Positions 8,591-17,275 of a DNA stretch of 64,000 bases are shown here, piece after piece (the first letter of the stretch is position 1; every line of letters starts with the position of its first letter). Location of the stretch: positions 2,418,001 through 2,482,000 of the forward strand of contig NZ_CP064936.1 of assembly GCF_016117655.1 (NCBI RefSeq). The letters run 5' to 3'. Source of the stretch: Treponema peruense. Lineage in GTDB: Bacteria; Spirochaetota; Spirochaetia; Treponematales; Treponemataceae. A model generated the notes under the pieces. It worked only from the letters and a program-made list of their open reading frames with translations, had not been told where the DNA came from and searched no databases. Both the position numbers and the translations under genes were made by a program.

Positions 8591-9100
8591 TCAGCGTTCT
8601 GCGGAATAATCCCTCAAAGCAGTCCCGTCTGCAAACAGAACACGGCTTCCTTCAGAAATCCCCTCTTTTTCAAACCATCCCTGTGGAACTTCAAGCGCAA
8701 ACCTTACCGACCGTGTACTTACCACACTCGACAGGCTGAACGGAACCATGTCAAAAATATCTGCAATTTTTCCGGTGGAATCAATATAAGCTATCGAAAG
8801 CGGATGCGGCGTGTTTTTCATCCAAAAACTTAGAGTCCTGTCGTTTTCAAAAACAAAAAGCATTCCTGTTCCGTCGGGAATAGACTTTCTGTTCATAAAG
8901 CCGTAATTGCGCTCTTCATCAGAAGAAGCTATCTCGGCGGTTACTTTTACCGTATTACCGCGGCTATCGGTCAAAGAAAGTTCTTTTTTGGGCAGGTTGA
9001 ATTTGCGTCCGCTGCACGAAGAATTGAATACTGTCACAAACAAAAACAGCACCAAAGCAACAAAAGTCCTTGCGCGCACGCCGTTAATCAAAGAAAACAT
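8591..9100 (-). CDS. DUF192 lipoprotein
   Basis: A 169-residue protein with a hydrophobic N-terminal segment and a spirochaete-style lipobox ending at Cys29 (FNSSC). The rest is a DUF192 domain, recognised by NYGFMNRKSIPDGTGMLFVF and FWMKNTPHPLSIAYID. The family is small, beta-rich and without a settled function. It is the last gene of a run that includes the exported protein (stop overlapping this start) and the cNMP-binding protein. It would be a substrate of Lgt. Confidence 0.85.
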   Translation of the reverse strand: MFSLINGVRARTFVALVLFLFVTVFNSSCSGRKFNLPKKELSLTDSRGNTVKVTAEIASSDEERNYGFMNRKSIPDGTGMLFVFENDRTLSFWMKNTPHPLSIAYIDSTGKIADIFDMVPFSLSSVVSTRSVRFALEVPQGWFEKEGISEGSRVLFADGTALRDYSAER

Positions 9101-9654
9101 TACAGTCCCTCCAGAAACTGCTCCCGCGACATTTCCTGTGCAGACTTGTTTACATAGGAATTTTCACGCAGAGTGTCAAAAACAGTCTTGTCGGTATATT
9201 TTAAGGTAAGAGGGCGTTCCAGTGCCATAATGACAGAACCGTCGCTCCATTCAGATTTTTCGGGGTTGAACTCAGACGGGTTTCCGTACTTGTCGCACAG
9301 TGCCGAAAACACGGAATAATGATCCATTTTATCCTGTCTGAGATTTATTGTAATCGTATAGAGTTTGTCTTCATAAAACTGAAACCAGCATCTTTCAAGA
9401 AAAGAATACGGTGCTGTACGCGAAGTATCTGTTTCTATAAGAATGCGGTCACGCCCCGGAAGCATTGAAACATCACGTTCGCCCCTGTAACCAAACTGAT
9501 AGTCGGCCTTAAGGGCAGTTTTGACTTCTTCTACAGTCATGCCAAGCTTAATCTTTCTGTAACCCGAGGGCAGGCTGTCTTTTGCAGCGACGTAAAAAGA
9601 AGCCAGAAGAACTATAAAGAAAACCGCCGTCCGCCTGAATAAACTACTGCTCAT
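9100..9654 (-). CDS. Exported protein of unknown function
   Basis: A 184-residue protein with an N-terminal signal peptide (FRRTAVFFIVLLASFYVAAK). I do not recognise a family. The first mature segment KIKLGMTVEEVKTALK resembles the short start motif of SmpA/BamE-like or similar periplasmic proteins, but this is weak. I took ATG 9654; a GTG two codons earlier (9660) is possible. It overlaps the end of the cNMP-binding gene by 11 nt and is followed at once by the DUF192 gene, so all three are probably cotranscribed. Confidence 0.7.
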   Translation of the reverse strand: MSSSLFRRTAVFFIVLLASFYVAAKDSLPSGYRKIKLGMTVEEVKTALKADYQFGYRGERDVSMLPGRDRILIETDTSRTAPYSFLERCWFQFYEDKLYTITINLRQDKMDHYSVFSALCDKYGNPSEFNPEKSEWSDGSVIMALERPLTLKYTDKTVFDTLRENSYVNKSAQEMSREQFLEGL

Positions 9655-10843
9655 TTGCACGCCGGTTATTCTGCTTGCGGTAGAATGCCGCCTGTCTTAT
9701 AAGTTCCATTACATCGGGAATATTGATTTTGCCGTCAACAATTCTTACGTTCTGGTCAGACTGCAGCTGGTACACTGCCTGAGCCTCATATTCAGGCGGA
9801 AGTCCGCACAGGTTCACCAGATCAGAAATTGTAAGGTCGGTCATAAATGTCATTCCGCGTACAGCATTAATTTTCTGTTTTTCTATCTGAAGCGCAAGCA
9901 TGTCTATCATCTTTTCGCGCGGCTCCCTGAACTGCGTATTGACGAGCTGTCTGTAAAGCCCCCACAGACGGTCTGCAAACATTATTGTAAGCCTTGAAAT
10001 CATCTGCGGTTGCGTGGCAACCATCTGGTCAAAGTTGGCACGGTTTATGGTCATAAGGCGGCAGTTGTCATGGGCAATTGCACTTGCAGAACGCGGCTTG
10101 TTTTCCAGAAGCGCCATTTCGCCGAACATATCGCCTTTTTTAAGAAGAGCCAGCGTAACTTCGGCATGATCAACAACTTTTGTAATTCTCACAGAGCCTT
10201 CCTGTATAACAAACATATCCGAACCGTGCTGGCATTCAGAGAAAATCATCGTGCCGCGCGGGTAAGAACGCACAAGTTCATTCGTCGCTTCAAAATAAAC
10301 AGCCTTCGAACGTGGCTTTAACGAAGAAAAACGTCTTTTTGCATCTTCTGACTTTGGTCCGCGCGGGCATTCCTTCAGATACTGATAATACCCGTAAGTT
10401 GCAACGTCTGTATGCCCTGAATTTTCATAGTAGTCGGCAATCTTGAACAACTCTTCGGGAGAGTCAATGATTGTTTTTTTAAGGGTAATTTTTGTAAGAT
10501 TATCATTGAGTGAACGCATGTCATGTGCAAAAGCGCGCACAATCTTCATGGCAACAGGCGTATTTTTCATGATAAGTTCAGGATACTGGTCTTTTCTTAC
10601 CATAATGGCAACAACGTTTGTAAGTGCCACGACGCTTTCTGTCTGGGCATGTCCCGACATACACGGAATAACACCTACGAAGTCTCCCGGTCCAAGAATT
10701 GCAGGAACACTTCCGGGAATTGAAAGCTCATGAAAGCACTTTACACGGCCGCTCTGAATAATAAAAAATCTGTCGGTAGCAGGAGTTCCCTCTACGAGAA
10801 TATACGAATTCTGTCTGAAATTAACAAAAGACAATTGAAGCAA
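9644..10843 (-). CDS. Cyclic-nucleotide-binding (Crp-like) protein with two cNMP domains
   Basis: A 399-residue protein. Residues about 5-110 form a first cNMP-binding fold (FFIIQSGRVKCFHEL, LGPGDFVGVIPCMSG). A helical linker follows, then a second fold at about 190-310 with the better phosphate-binding cassette (GDMFGEMALLENKPRSASAIA). The last 90 residues have the shape of a Crp wing-helix domain (LTISDLVNLCGLPPEYEAQAVYQL), though the recognition helix is weak. It may therefore be a DNA-binding regulator or only a sensor. The start is a TTG at 10843, set by a strong AGGAAGGTGAT ribosome site. Its place next to murB and cysS matches the order I recall from T. pallidum. Confidence 0.82.
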   Translation of the reverse strand: MLQLSFVNFRQNSYILVEGTPATDRFFIIQSGRVKCFHELSIPGSVPAILGPGDFVGVIPCMSGHAQTESVVALTNVVAIMVRKDQYPELIMKNTPVAMKIVRAFAHDMRSLNDNLTKITLKKTIIDSPEELFKIADYYENSGHTDVATYGYYQYLKECPRGPKSEDAKRRFSSLKPRSKAVYFEATNELVRSYPRGTMIFSECQHGSDMFVIQEGSVRITKVVDHAEVTLALLKKGDMFGEMALLENKPRSASAIAHDNCRLMTINRANFDQMVATQPQMISRLTIMFADRLWGLYRQLVNTQFREPREKMIDMLALQIEKQKINAVRGMTFMTDLTISDLVNLCGLPPEYEAQAVYQLQSDQNVRIVDGKINIPDVMELIRQAAFYRKQNNRRANEQ

Positions 10844-10869
10844 AATAAATCACCTTCCTGCCTAAAGAT

Positions 10870-10875
10870 AGTATA
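10870..10875 (-). promoter_or_regulatory. -10 box of the cNMP-binding protein operon
   Basis: TATACT on the minus strand, followed by a short leader carrying AGGAAGGTGAT and the TTG start at 10843. I see no good -35 match at 17 bp. Confidence 0.4.
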
Positions 10876-10952
10876 CAGGCAACCTCCAAAAATTTGAATT
10901 CCGTTCTTTTCAGAGATTCCTCATATTCAAAATCGGCAAATTTTACTTTGCC

Positions 10953-11909
10953 CTATAGAAAAATAATCTCAGGAACCATTCTGAATCCGGTTCTTTCAAA
11001 AACCTTCTGTTCAGCCAGTTCTACAAGACTTTTTATATCAAAAGCAGTTGCCTTTCCGGTATTAATAATAAAGTTTCCGTGCCAGGGTGCAATCTGCGCT
11101 CCTCCGACAGAAACACCCTTAAGACCTGCCTCATCAACAAGAACACCGCTCGGGCTGCCGAATTCACGGTTATTGCGGAATACGCTTCCCGCGCTGGGTG
11201 CCCTGAAATGCCCTTTTTGGGTTCTGTCAAGAATGTACTTTTCGCATTCAGCCTTTATTTCGCTGCAGTCCTTCTTTTTTCCAGAAAGATAAACTCTGGT
11301 AATAACAGTACGTTTGCCCATAAAAGGAGAAAGTTTGTAATCCCATTCTTTACCGTTACCTGTATTATGATACATTTTTACGCAGCATTCAACATTTGCG
11401 CCTGAATTTTGTGACAATTCGTTAAGATCAATATATTCCACGCGGTCTATAAGTTCAGAAAAATCCACGGAATAGCAGCGTGCGTTCATGTAGGCAGCAC
11501 CTCCGCAGGTTGCGGGAAGGCCGGCAAATGTTTCAAGTCCCCCTATTCCGCGCTGTGCACAATATTCAAGTACAGAATCTATTTTTGCACCGGCACCGCA
11601 GCAAAGAACAAAGTCTTCGTCGGTAACAGAGTTCATAAGTTTTGTAGAAATAACGGCGCCGCAAAACCCGTCATCAGAGGCAACTATATTGCTTCCACCG
11701 CCAAGAACAAAAACGCGCACCCCAGCTTCAAAACATTTCAGGAAAGCTTCTGCCGCAGAAAGAGTGTCAGCCGGTTCCAGAAAAAGTGCGGCTGGTCCTC
11801 CGACCTTCATTGTCGTATGATTGCAAAGAGGCTCGTCAAAGCTTACCCGTCCCCTGAAATTCTGCGAGTTCTTGATATTTTCGCCTATTTCACGTATGCT
11901 ATTGCTCAT
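10953..11909 (-). CDS. murB: UDP-N-acetylenolpyruvoylglucosamine reductase
   Basis: MurB reduces the enolpyruvyl group to give UDP-MurNAc, the second committed step of peptidoglycan synthesis, using FAD and NADPH. The protein has 318 residues. The FAD-binding region shows VLGGGSNIVASDDGF near residue 70 and FAGLPATCGGAAYMNA near 143. The catalytic Ser lies in SAGSVFRN near 238, and the conserved final Glu in VPEIIFL. It is divergent from cysS with 40 bp between starts, and its promoter gives a predicted leaderless mRNA. murA is also in this window, at 34-35 kb. Confidence 0.94.
   Translation of the reverse strand: MSNSIREIGENIKNSQNFRGRVSFDEPLCNHTTMKVGGPAALFLEPADTLSAAEAFLKCFEAGVRVFVLGGGSNIVASDDGFCGAVISTKLMNSVTDEDFVLCCGAGAKIDSVLEYCAQRGIGGLETFAGLPATCGGAAYMNARCYSVDFSELIDRVEYIDLNELSQNSGANVECCVKMYHNTGNGKEWDYKLSPFMGKRTVITRVYLSGKKKDCSEIKAECEKYILDRTQKGHFRAPSAGSVFRNNREFGSPSGVLVDEAGLKGVSVGGAQIAPWHGNFIINTGKATAFDIKSLVELAEQKVFERTGFRMVPEIIFL
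11872..11900 (+). promoter_or_regulatory. Promoter of cysS
   Basis: TTGATA at 11872-11877, 17 bp, TATGCT at 11895-11900. It lies within the start of murB and gives a leader of about 43 nt that carries the CCGGAGG ribosome site before the ATG at 11950. Confidence 0.5.
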
Positions 11910-11917
11910 ATTTTACC

Positions 11918-11946
11918 ATTATATAGCAAGAATCAACCGGAGGCAA
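11918..11946 (-). promoter_or_regulatory. Promoter of murB, predicted leaderless
   Basis: On the minus strand: TTGCCT (11946-11941), 17 bp, TATAAT (11923-11918), then 8 nt and the ATG at 11909. There is no Shine-Dalgarno. The -35 hexamer overlaps the ribosome-site region of the divergent cysS. Confidence 0.65.
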
Positions 11947-11949
11947 CAA

Positions 11950-13482
11950 ATGGGATTACGTCTTTATAACACTATGGGCCGCACCATGCAGGATTTTAAG
12001 CCTATTACACCCGGCTTCGCAGGATTCTATGGCTGTGGTCCAACAGTATACAATTATGCACATATCGGAAACTTAAGGGCATACGTTTTTTTGGACACAC
12101 TGGACAGAACCCTTACTTTCCTTGGATACGACAAAAAGCACGTCATGAATATAACTGACATCGGACATCTTACTGGAGATGCCGACGCCGGTGAAGACAA
12201 AATGCTCAAAACCGCCCAGGAAAGGCACGAATCTGTTCTTGAAGTAGCAAAATTCTATACCGATGCCTTTTTCAAAGATCTGGACGGGCTCAACATAATA
12301 AGACCCGATGTAGTCTGCAAAGCCACAGAACATGTTCCCGACATGATTGAACTCATCAAGAGAATAGAAGCAAACGGTCACACTTACATGGCCGGCGGAA
12401 ACCTTTACTTTGACGTAAGCACATTCCCCGACTACGGAAAGCTTGCCAACATAAACCTTGACGACCTTAAAGCCGGAGCCAGAATAGACGTAGACCAGAA
12501 CAAGCGCTCTCCCTACGACTTTGTACTCTGGTTCACAAAATCCAAGTTCGAAAACCAGGCACTCACATGGGACAGCCCGTGGGGAAGAGGATATCCGGGA
12601 TGGCACATCGAATGTTCTGCAATGAGCATGAAATATCTTGGAGAACATTTTGACATTCATACAGGCGGAATAGACCATATTCCCATTCACCACACGAATG
12701 AAATTGCACAAAGCGAAGGCGCTACAGGACACAAATGGGTCAACTACTGGTTGCACAACGAATTCCTTGTAATCGCAAAAGACAAAAAAGCAGCAGAAGC
12801 AGGGGAAGGTGCAAAAATGTCAAAATCAAGCGGTAACTTTCTTACGCTTCAGTCGTTAATAGACAAGGGATACAATCCGCTGGACTACAGATTCTTCCTT
12901 CTTGGAGGACACTACAGAAAGCAGATTTACTTCAGTTACGATGCAATGGACGGTGCAAAAAACGCAAGACAGGCTCTTGTTCAGAGAGTTGCAAAAATTG
13001 CACAGTCAGCAGGCGGAATAAGCGCCCTTAACGCAGAAAAAACGTACAAAAAGGGAGAAGCCGCAGACTGTTCGGGACTTTCACAGAAGGCAGCAGAATA
13101 TATCAACGAATTCAAAGTTGCAATAGAAAATGATCTTTCTACACCGGTTGCCATGAGCCGCCTTCAGAAATGTGTAAAAGACCAGAGTCTTGAACCATCA
13201 GAAGCACTTGAACTTATCAGAAGAATGGACAGCGTTACAGGACTTGCCCTTGTAAAGTCTGCCGCGGCACTTCTTAAAGAGACTCCTGTCTGCAACGGAA
13301 CAGTAGCTGTCTCACACGAAGGAGATTCTGAAGCCGCAGAAATAGACGCTCTTGTAAAGGAACGCACAGAAGCAAAGAAAGCGCGTGACTTTGCCAGGGC
13401 AGATGAAATCCGCAGAAATCTGGACGCACGCGGAGTTGTCGTAACAGACACTCCGAACGGTCCGGTTTGGGAAAGAAAATAA
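11950..13482 (+). CDS. cysS: Cysteinyl-tRNA synthetase
   Basis: A 510-residue class I synthetase that charges tRNA-Cys. The HIGH motif appears as AHIGN in GCGPTVYNYAHIGNLR near residue 30, as is common in CysRS. The zinc site residues are in WHIECSAM and GIDHIPIHHTNE; the KMSKS motif is KMSKSSGN near 285. The C-terminal DALR-type and tail regions are complete. The start at 11950 is set by CCGGAGG 7 nt upstream; the longer open frame from 11821 runs through the divergent murB gene and is not coding there. Confidence 0.96.
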   Translation: MGLRLYNTMGRTMQDFKPITPGFAGFYGCGPTVYNYAHIGNLRAYVFLDTLDRTLTFLGYDKKHVMNITDIGHLTGDADAGEDKMLKTAQERHESVLEVAKFYTDAFFKDLDGLNIIRPDVVCKATEHVPDMIELIKRIEANGHTYMAGGNLYFDVSTFPDYGKLANINLDDLKAGARIDVDQNKRSPYDFVLWFTKSKFENQALTWDSPWGRGYPGWHIECSAMSMKYLGEHFDIHTGGIDHIPIHHTNEIAQSEGATGHKWVNYWLHNEFLVIAKDKKAAEAGEGAKMSKSSGNFLTLQSLIDKGYNPLDYRFFLLGGHYRKQIYFSYDAMDGAKNARQALVQRVAKIAQSAGGISALNAEKTYKKGEAADCSGLSQKAAEYINEFKVAIENDLSTPVAMSRLQKCVKDQSLEPSEALELIRRMDSVTGLALVKSAAALLKETPVCNGTVAVSHEGDSEAAEIDALVKERTEAKKARDFARADEIRRNLDARGVVVTDTPNGPVWERK

Positions 13483-13529
13483 AAAATTGCTTTTTTTTAA
13501 CTTCCCAATTGTAACCTAAAGGGGTTATT

Positions 13530-14090
13530 GTGTTTTCTCTTAATAAAGGAAATCTTACGGAACAAAGCATTAATTGTGCAGATCCGAAAGATTTCAGAAA
13601 AGTTTACGATGCCACGATGCAGCTTCTGTTCAAAATCTCATACAAAGTTGTGGATGATGAAGAAGCTGCCGAAGACTTGGTGCATGACTCATACATCAAG
13701 GCAAATGAGAAAAAAATGGTTTTTCCGTCTATGGATGATGCCAAATTCTGGCTCATACGTGTCGTAAAAAATGCTTCGCTGAATTATGCAAAGCGAAAAA
13801 CGAGAGAAGCGAAGGCTTACCACAAGGCTCTTTATGAAGGCCGGCAGCAGATGGACAGCGGTGAAGTTGATCTGCTTAAAAAGGAAGCCCAGAATATAGC
13901 ACTCTCGGCACTCAAGAAGCTTCCCGATAATCTCAGGGAAGTTCTTGTTCTTCGCGAATACGGAGAAATGAATTACAAAGATATCGGCAAGCAGCTCGGA
14001 ATTTCCGAAGGAAATGTTAAGGTAAGAGTTTTTCGCGCAAGAGAGCAACTGACAAAACTTATAGGAGAAGAAGATGTATACCTGCCCTGA
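13530..14090 (+). CDS. ECF-type RNA polymerase sigma factor
   Basis: A 186-residue sigma-70-family protein with only regions 2 and 4. Region 2 is at about 25-95 (AAEDLVHDSYIKANE, FWLIRVVKNASLNYAKR). Region 4 is at about 125-180 with the helix-turn-helix MNYKDIGKQLGISEGNVKVRVFRAREQL. It starts with GTG 13530 behind AAAGGGG. The next gene overlaps it by 17 nt and encodes a zinc-finger anti-sigma factor, the classic ECF pair. It follows cysS closely. The stimulus is unknown; the linked exported TIG-transglutaminase protein points to an envelope-related response. Confidence 0.9.
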   Translation: MFSLNKGNLTEQSINCADPKDFRKVYDATMQLLFKISYKVVDDEEAAEDLVHDSYIKANEKKMVFPSMDDAKFWLIRVVKNASLNYAKRKTREAKAYHKALYEGRQQMDSGEVDLLKKEAQNIALSALKKLPDNLREVLVLREYGEMNYKDIGKQLGISEGNVKVRVFRAREQLTKLIGEEDVYLP

Positions 14091-14784
14091 AAAAGACATC
14101 CATTCTGTTTATATAGACAATGAACTTCCCGAAGCTTACATTGCTGAATATGAAGCTCATGTAAAAAACTGTCCAAAATGTGCAGCCGAACTGGCACTCC
14201 TCAGAAATCTGCATTCTGTTTTTAAAGCAGACAGTAGCAATATCACTCTGGACAGCCGCGCCATGAACGACAGTTTTGAAAGACTTCAGGCAAGACTCTC
14301 CTACTCAAAAATAGCAAAGGCAAACTCCGGCAGTTCAAACGGAATCAAATTCCGTGACACGGTAAAATACATTGCTGCAGGTATTGCGGCAGCAGCAGTT
14401 TTTGCAGTCGTTATTCCTGTAAGAACAGCAAAAACAACGCACGCTCCTGCTTCTGACTTCACACCTGTTGCAAGGGTATCCCTCTCATCCCCTGTTCAGC
14501 ATATAAGAACAGACGGCAAAATAGATACAACTACTTTATCAAACCTGCTGGGCAGCCGCGAAAATACTTCCGGGGCAATTCCCATGACTGTATCTGCAAT
14601 TCCGGGGCTGAATTCAATTCCTTATGCAAAGACAGAATCTACAAGTCCTTCATTTGCAAGTTATGATGTTTTCAGTCCTGTATTCGAGGATGAACATAAT
14701 AATTCCCTGTCAAAAACACCGCGTGGATTTTCTTTCTATATATCAAGTCCGACTGCAAACATTACCTTCGTGACAGGAAACTAA
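14074..14784 (+). CDS. Membrane anti-sigma factor with N-terminal zinc finger
   Basis: A 236-residue protein. The first 45 residues are a zf-HC2 zinc finger (MYTCPEKD, then AHVKNCPKC: His-x3-Cys-x2-Cys) that would hold the ECF sigma factor in the cytoplasm. A single membrane helix lies at about 98-117 (YIAAGIAAAAVFAVVIPV). The remaining 120 residues are outside, rich in Ser and Thr and of low complexity. It overlaps the sigma gene and is followed after 1 nt by the TIG-transglutaminase gene, so all three form one transcription unit. Regulated proteolysis of the outer part is the usual release mechanism, but this is inference. Confidence 0.83.
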   Translation: MYTCPEKDIHSVYIDNELPEAYIAEYEAHVKNCPKCAAELALLRNLHSVFKADSSNITLDSRAMNDSFERLQARLSYSKIAKANSGSSNGIKFRDTVKYIAAGIAAAAVFAVVIPVRTAKTTHAPASDFTPVARVSLSSPVQHIRTDGKIDTTTLSNLLGSRENTSGAIPMTVSAIPGLNSIPYAKTESTSPSFASYDVFSPVFEDEHNNSLSKTPRGFSFYISSPTANITFVTGN

Positions 14785-14785
14785 A

Positions 14786-16486
14786 GTGTCTTTTTTTCTA
14801 AACTATAAACAGCTTCTCAAAAAATCACCCGCTGTCCGGACCGTAACATGGGCAGCGGTTATCTGTATTGCCATCGTTCTTACCGCCATAATCGGAAGAA
14901 ACGTAACAAAAAAACCGGTAATCAGCCACATAGACCCGCCCGTCGGAGCTCCCGGGGACATGATGGTAATAGAAGGAAGCGGCTTTGGAAACACAAGGGG
15001 AACTTCCTTTGTAGAAATAGCAGACTCAAAAGTTACATCTTCAGGCTATGTTTCATGGAGCGACACGCAGATAAGGATTGCAATTCCTTCCAACGTACAG
15101 GACGGGCTTGTTGTTGTAGGAACTTCGGCCGGCCGTTCTGAGCCAAGCTTTTTTGCAAACAAAACAGGTATTCCGGTTGCAGTAAGGGCAGATCCGTTCA
15201 CAACGCTCCCTTCCATTACAAGTGTTGAACCTTCTTCGGGAGCCGCCACAGGACAGGTTCTTACAATTACAGGATCAAATTTCGGTACAACACGGGGAAC
15301 TTCGGGCGTATTCTTTACTTCTGCCGCGGAATCCCAGTCTTCAGAAACTGCATCTTCTTCTCAACAGGAAGGCGTTTTTATTCAGGCAAACCCTGCAAAC
15401 TTTGACTATGAATTCTGGAGTGACAATGAAATACGCGTAAGAGTTCCTGACGGTGCCGCTTCGGGCAGCATTTTTGTAAAAACCGAAAAAGGTGTCTGCG
15501 AAAACTATAAAATCATGCTTAACTATCCCGCCGGTAAAAAGAATTTCGGCAGCAAAAGAACGTATGTTGTTCAGATTACGGCAGATATTTCAAACAATGA
15601 GTCCGGTCAGGATTCACCGGTGGCACTTTACATGCCGCGGCCGCCTGTTTCTGCAATGCAGCCTTCTGCCGTTCTTAACGACTACTATCCGGAGCCTTTA
15701 ATCAAAGATGACCCTTATACAATAATCCACCAGAGGCAGCTTAACCACATAATCAACAACAAGGAGCGCTTCAGCCAGACTTTTGTCATTGAAGTAAGGC
15801 GCATAGAATCTTCAATTATTCCCAAAAATATCAGGCCCTACAAAAATACGGATTCTGCCCTTTACGTTTCGGCTACTACACCTGATGAATGTGTTCAGTC
15901 CGGTGATGAAGAAGTTCTTGCCCTTTCGGATAAAATTGTTGGCAGGGAAAAAAATCCTTATACCCAGGCAAAGTTAATCTATAATTTCATGATAGAAAAC
16001 TATTCAATCAACGAAAAAGTCCGTACCGGCAATGTTTCTGCACTGGATCTTCCAAAAAGAAAAACCGGCGACGCATACGACTTTGCCATTCTTTTTACGG
16101 CACTTTGCAGGGCCCGGGGTATTCCTTCTATTCCGGTGAGCGGTGTAATTGTAGAAAGCAACTCTTCTGCAAAAATACACTGGTGGAGTGAAGTTTATTT
16201 TGAAGACTTCGGCTGGATGCCTGTTGATCCTGCTCTGGGAGCGGGGCTTGAATTCAAGGCATTCAGTTCTGTAAAAAACCCCGCGGAATTCTACTTTGGA
16301 AATATGGACAACCAGCACGTGGCATTCAGCAGGGGATGGCACCAGATAAAGCCCGCGTTTATTAACGGAAAAACCGTATTCAGGCCGCGTACATATGCTC
16401 TTCAGTCTATCTGGGAAGAAGCGGGAAGTACTGTCTCGAGCTACAGTTCACTCTGGAATAACCCTGCAATAATCGGCATTTACTAA
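14786..16486 (+). CDS. Exported IPT/TIG-domain and transglutaminase-like protein
   Basis: A 566-residue protein anchored by one N-terminal membrane helix (AVICIAIVLTAIIGR). Two IPT/TIG domains follow: ISHIDPPVGAPGDMMVIEGSGFG near 47 and ITSVEPSSGAATGQVLTITGSN near 145. The C-terminal part is a transglutaminase-like cysteine domain: Cys in LFTALCRARGIPS, His in KIHWWSEVYFEDFGW, Asp in MPVDPALG, which gives the full catalytic triad. It starts at GTG 14786 directly after the anti-sigma stop. It probably acts in the periplasm, on envelope proteins or peptidoglycan. Its target is unknown. Confidence 0.82.
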   Translation: MSFFLNYKQLLKKSPAVRTVTWAAVICIAIVLTAIIGRNVTKKPVISHIDPPVGAPGDMMVIEGSGFGNTRGTSFVEIADSKVTSSGYVSWSDTQIRIAIPSNVQDGLVVVGTSAGRSEPSFFANKTGIPVAVRADPFTTLPSITSVEPSSGAATGQVLTITGSNFGTTRGTSGVFFTSAAESQSSETASSSQQEGVFIQANPANFDYEFWSDNEIRVRVPDGAASGSIFVKTEKGVCENYKIMLNYPAGKKNFGSKRTYVVQITADISNNESGQDSPVALYMPRPPVSAMQPSAVLNDYYPEPLIKDDPYTIIHQRQLNHIINNKERFSQTFVIEVRRIESSIIPKNIRPYKNTDSALYVSATTPDECVQSGDEEVLALSDKIVGREKNPYTQAKLIYNFMIENYSINEKVRTGNVSALDLPKRKTGDAYDFAILFTALCRARGIPSIPVSGVIVESNSSAKIHWWSEVYFEDFGWMPVDPALGAGLEFKAFSSVKNPAEFYFGNMDNQHVAFSRGWHQIKPAFINGKTVFRPRTYALQSIWEEAGSTVSSYSSLWNNPAIIGIY

Positions 16487-16532
16487 AGGACATCTATAAA
16501 GTCAACAGATTTTTTTACATAAAGAGGATTGT

Positions 16533-17264
16533 ATGAGAACAAAAGTACTTAGCGTAGGCGGTTCAATAATCGCACCGAATGAACCGGACACAGGTTTTCT
16601 TCTTGAATTTTCACAAATGGTAACGGAATGGCTCGATGCCAACGAAGATGCCAGGCTTATTCTTGTTGCCGGTGGCGGCGGTCCTGCAAGAATTTACCAG
16701 AATTCCTACAAAAAAGTAGCAGAAGGATTCAGCAGTATCCAGAAAAAGAATGCATCTTTCGCCGATACCGATGCACTTAACTATGCCTGCGACTGGCTTG
16801 GAATAATGGCCACAAGACTTAACGCACAGATTCTCAAGACTGTATTCGGCCCTTTGTGTCCGCAGGATGTTGTTACCGACCCGACAGCCGTTTCTGACTT
16901 TAAAGGACGCATTCTTGTTGCTGCAGGCTGGAAACCCGGATTTTCCACTGACAACGACGCTGTCCTTCTTGCAGAAAGATTTGCTGCAGATACAGTTGTA
17001 AATCTTTCAAATATAGAAAAAGTCTACACCGATGACCCGCGCAAAAATCCCGATGCAAAGCCTATAGACAATATTTCCTGGGCTGAATTCCGCAAAATGG
17101 TCGGGGATGAATGGGTTCCCGGAAAAAACTGTCCTTTTGACCCGATTGCTTCAAAAAAAGCGCAGGAACTTGGACTTACTGTAATCTGTGCCGGTGGAAA
17201 AAATATTCCCAACATAAAGTCTATTCTTGACGGCTCTGATTATATTGGCAGCACAATAAAATAA
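16533..17264 (+). CDS. pyrH: UMP kinase, archaeal/spirochaete type
   Basis: A 243-residue amino-acid-kinase-fold enzyme that phosphorylates UMP to UDP. Visible are the N-terminal KVLSVGGSII, the glycine-rich LVAGGGGPARIYQ near 45, the phosphate-binding WKPGFSTDNDAVLLA near 130 and NLSNIEKVYTDDPRKN near 155. The layout fits the shorter archaeal-like PyrH group, not the E. coli type. AGAGG lies upstream of the ATG. The next gene, a lipoprotein, starts 11 nt after its stop, so they are probably cotranscribed. Confidence 0.9.
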   Translation: MRTKVLSVGGSIIAPNEPDTGFLLEFSQMVTEWLDANEDARLILVAGGGGPARIYQNSYKKVAEGFSSIQKKNASFADTDALNYACDWLGIMATRLNAQILKTVFGPLCPQDVVTDPTAVSDFKGRILVAAGWKPGFSTDNDAVLLAERFAADTVVNLSNIEKVYTDDPRKNPDAKPIDNISWAEFRKMVGDEWVPGKNCPFDPIASKKAQELGLTVICAGGKNIPNIKSILDGSDYIGSTIK

Positions 17265-17275
17265 GGAAAAAGCGA

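Noticed and set aside
11821-11949. An upstream extension of CysS
   Set aside because: This stretch is murB coding sequence on the other strand plus the promoter gap; the CCGGAGG site fixes the start at 11950.
12073-12756. A 227-codon minus-strand frame
   Set aside because: Antisense to cysS; no ribosome site and atypical composition.
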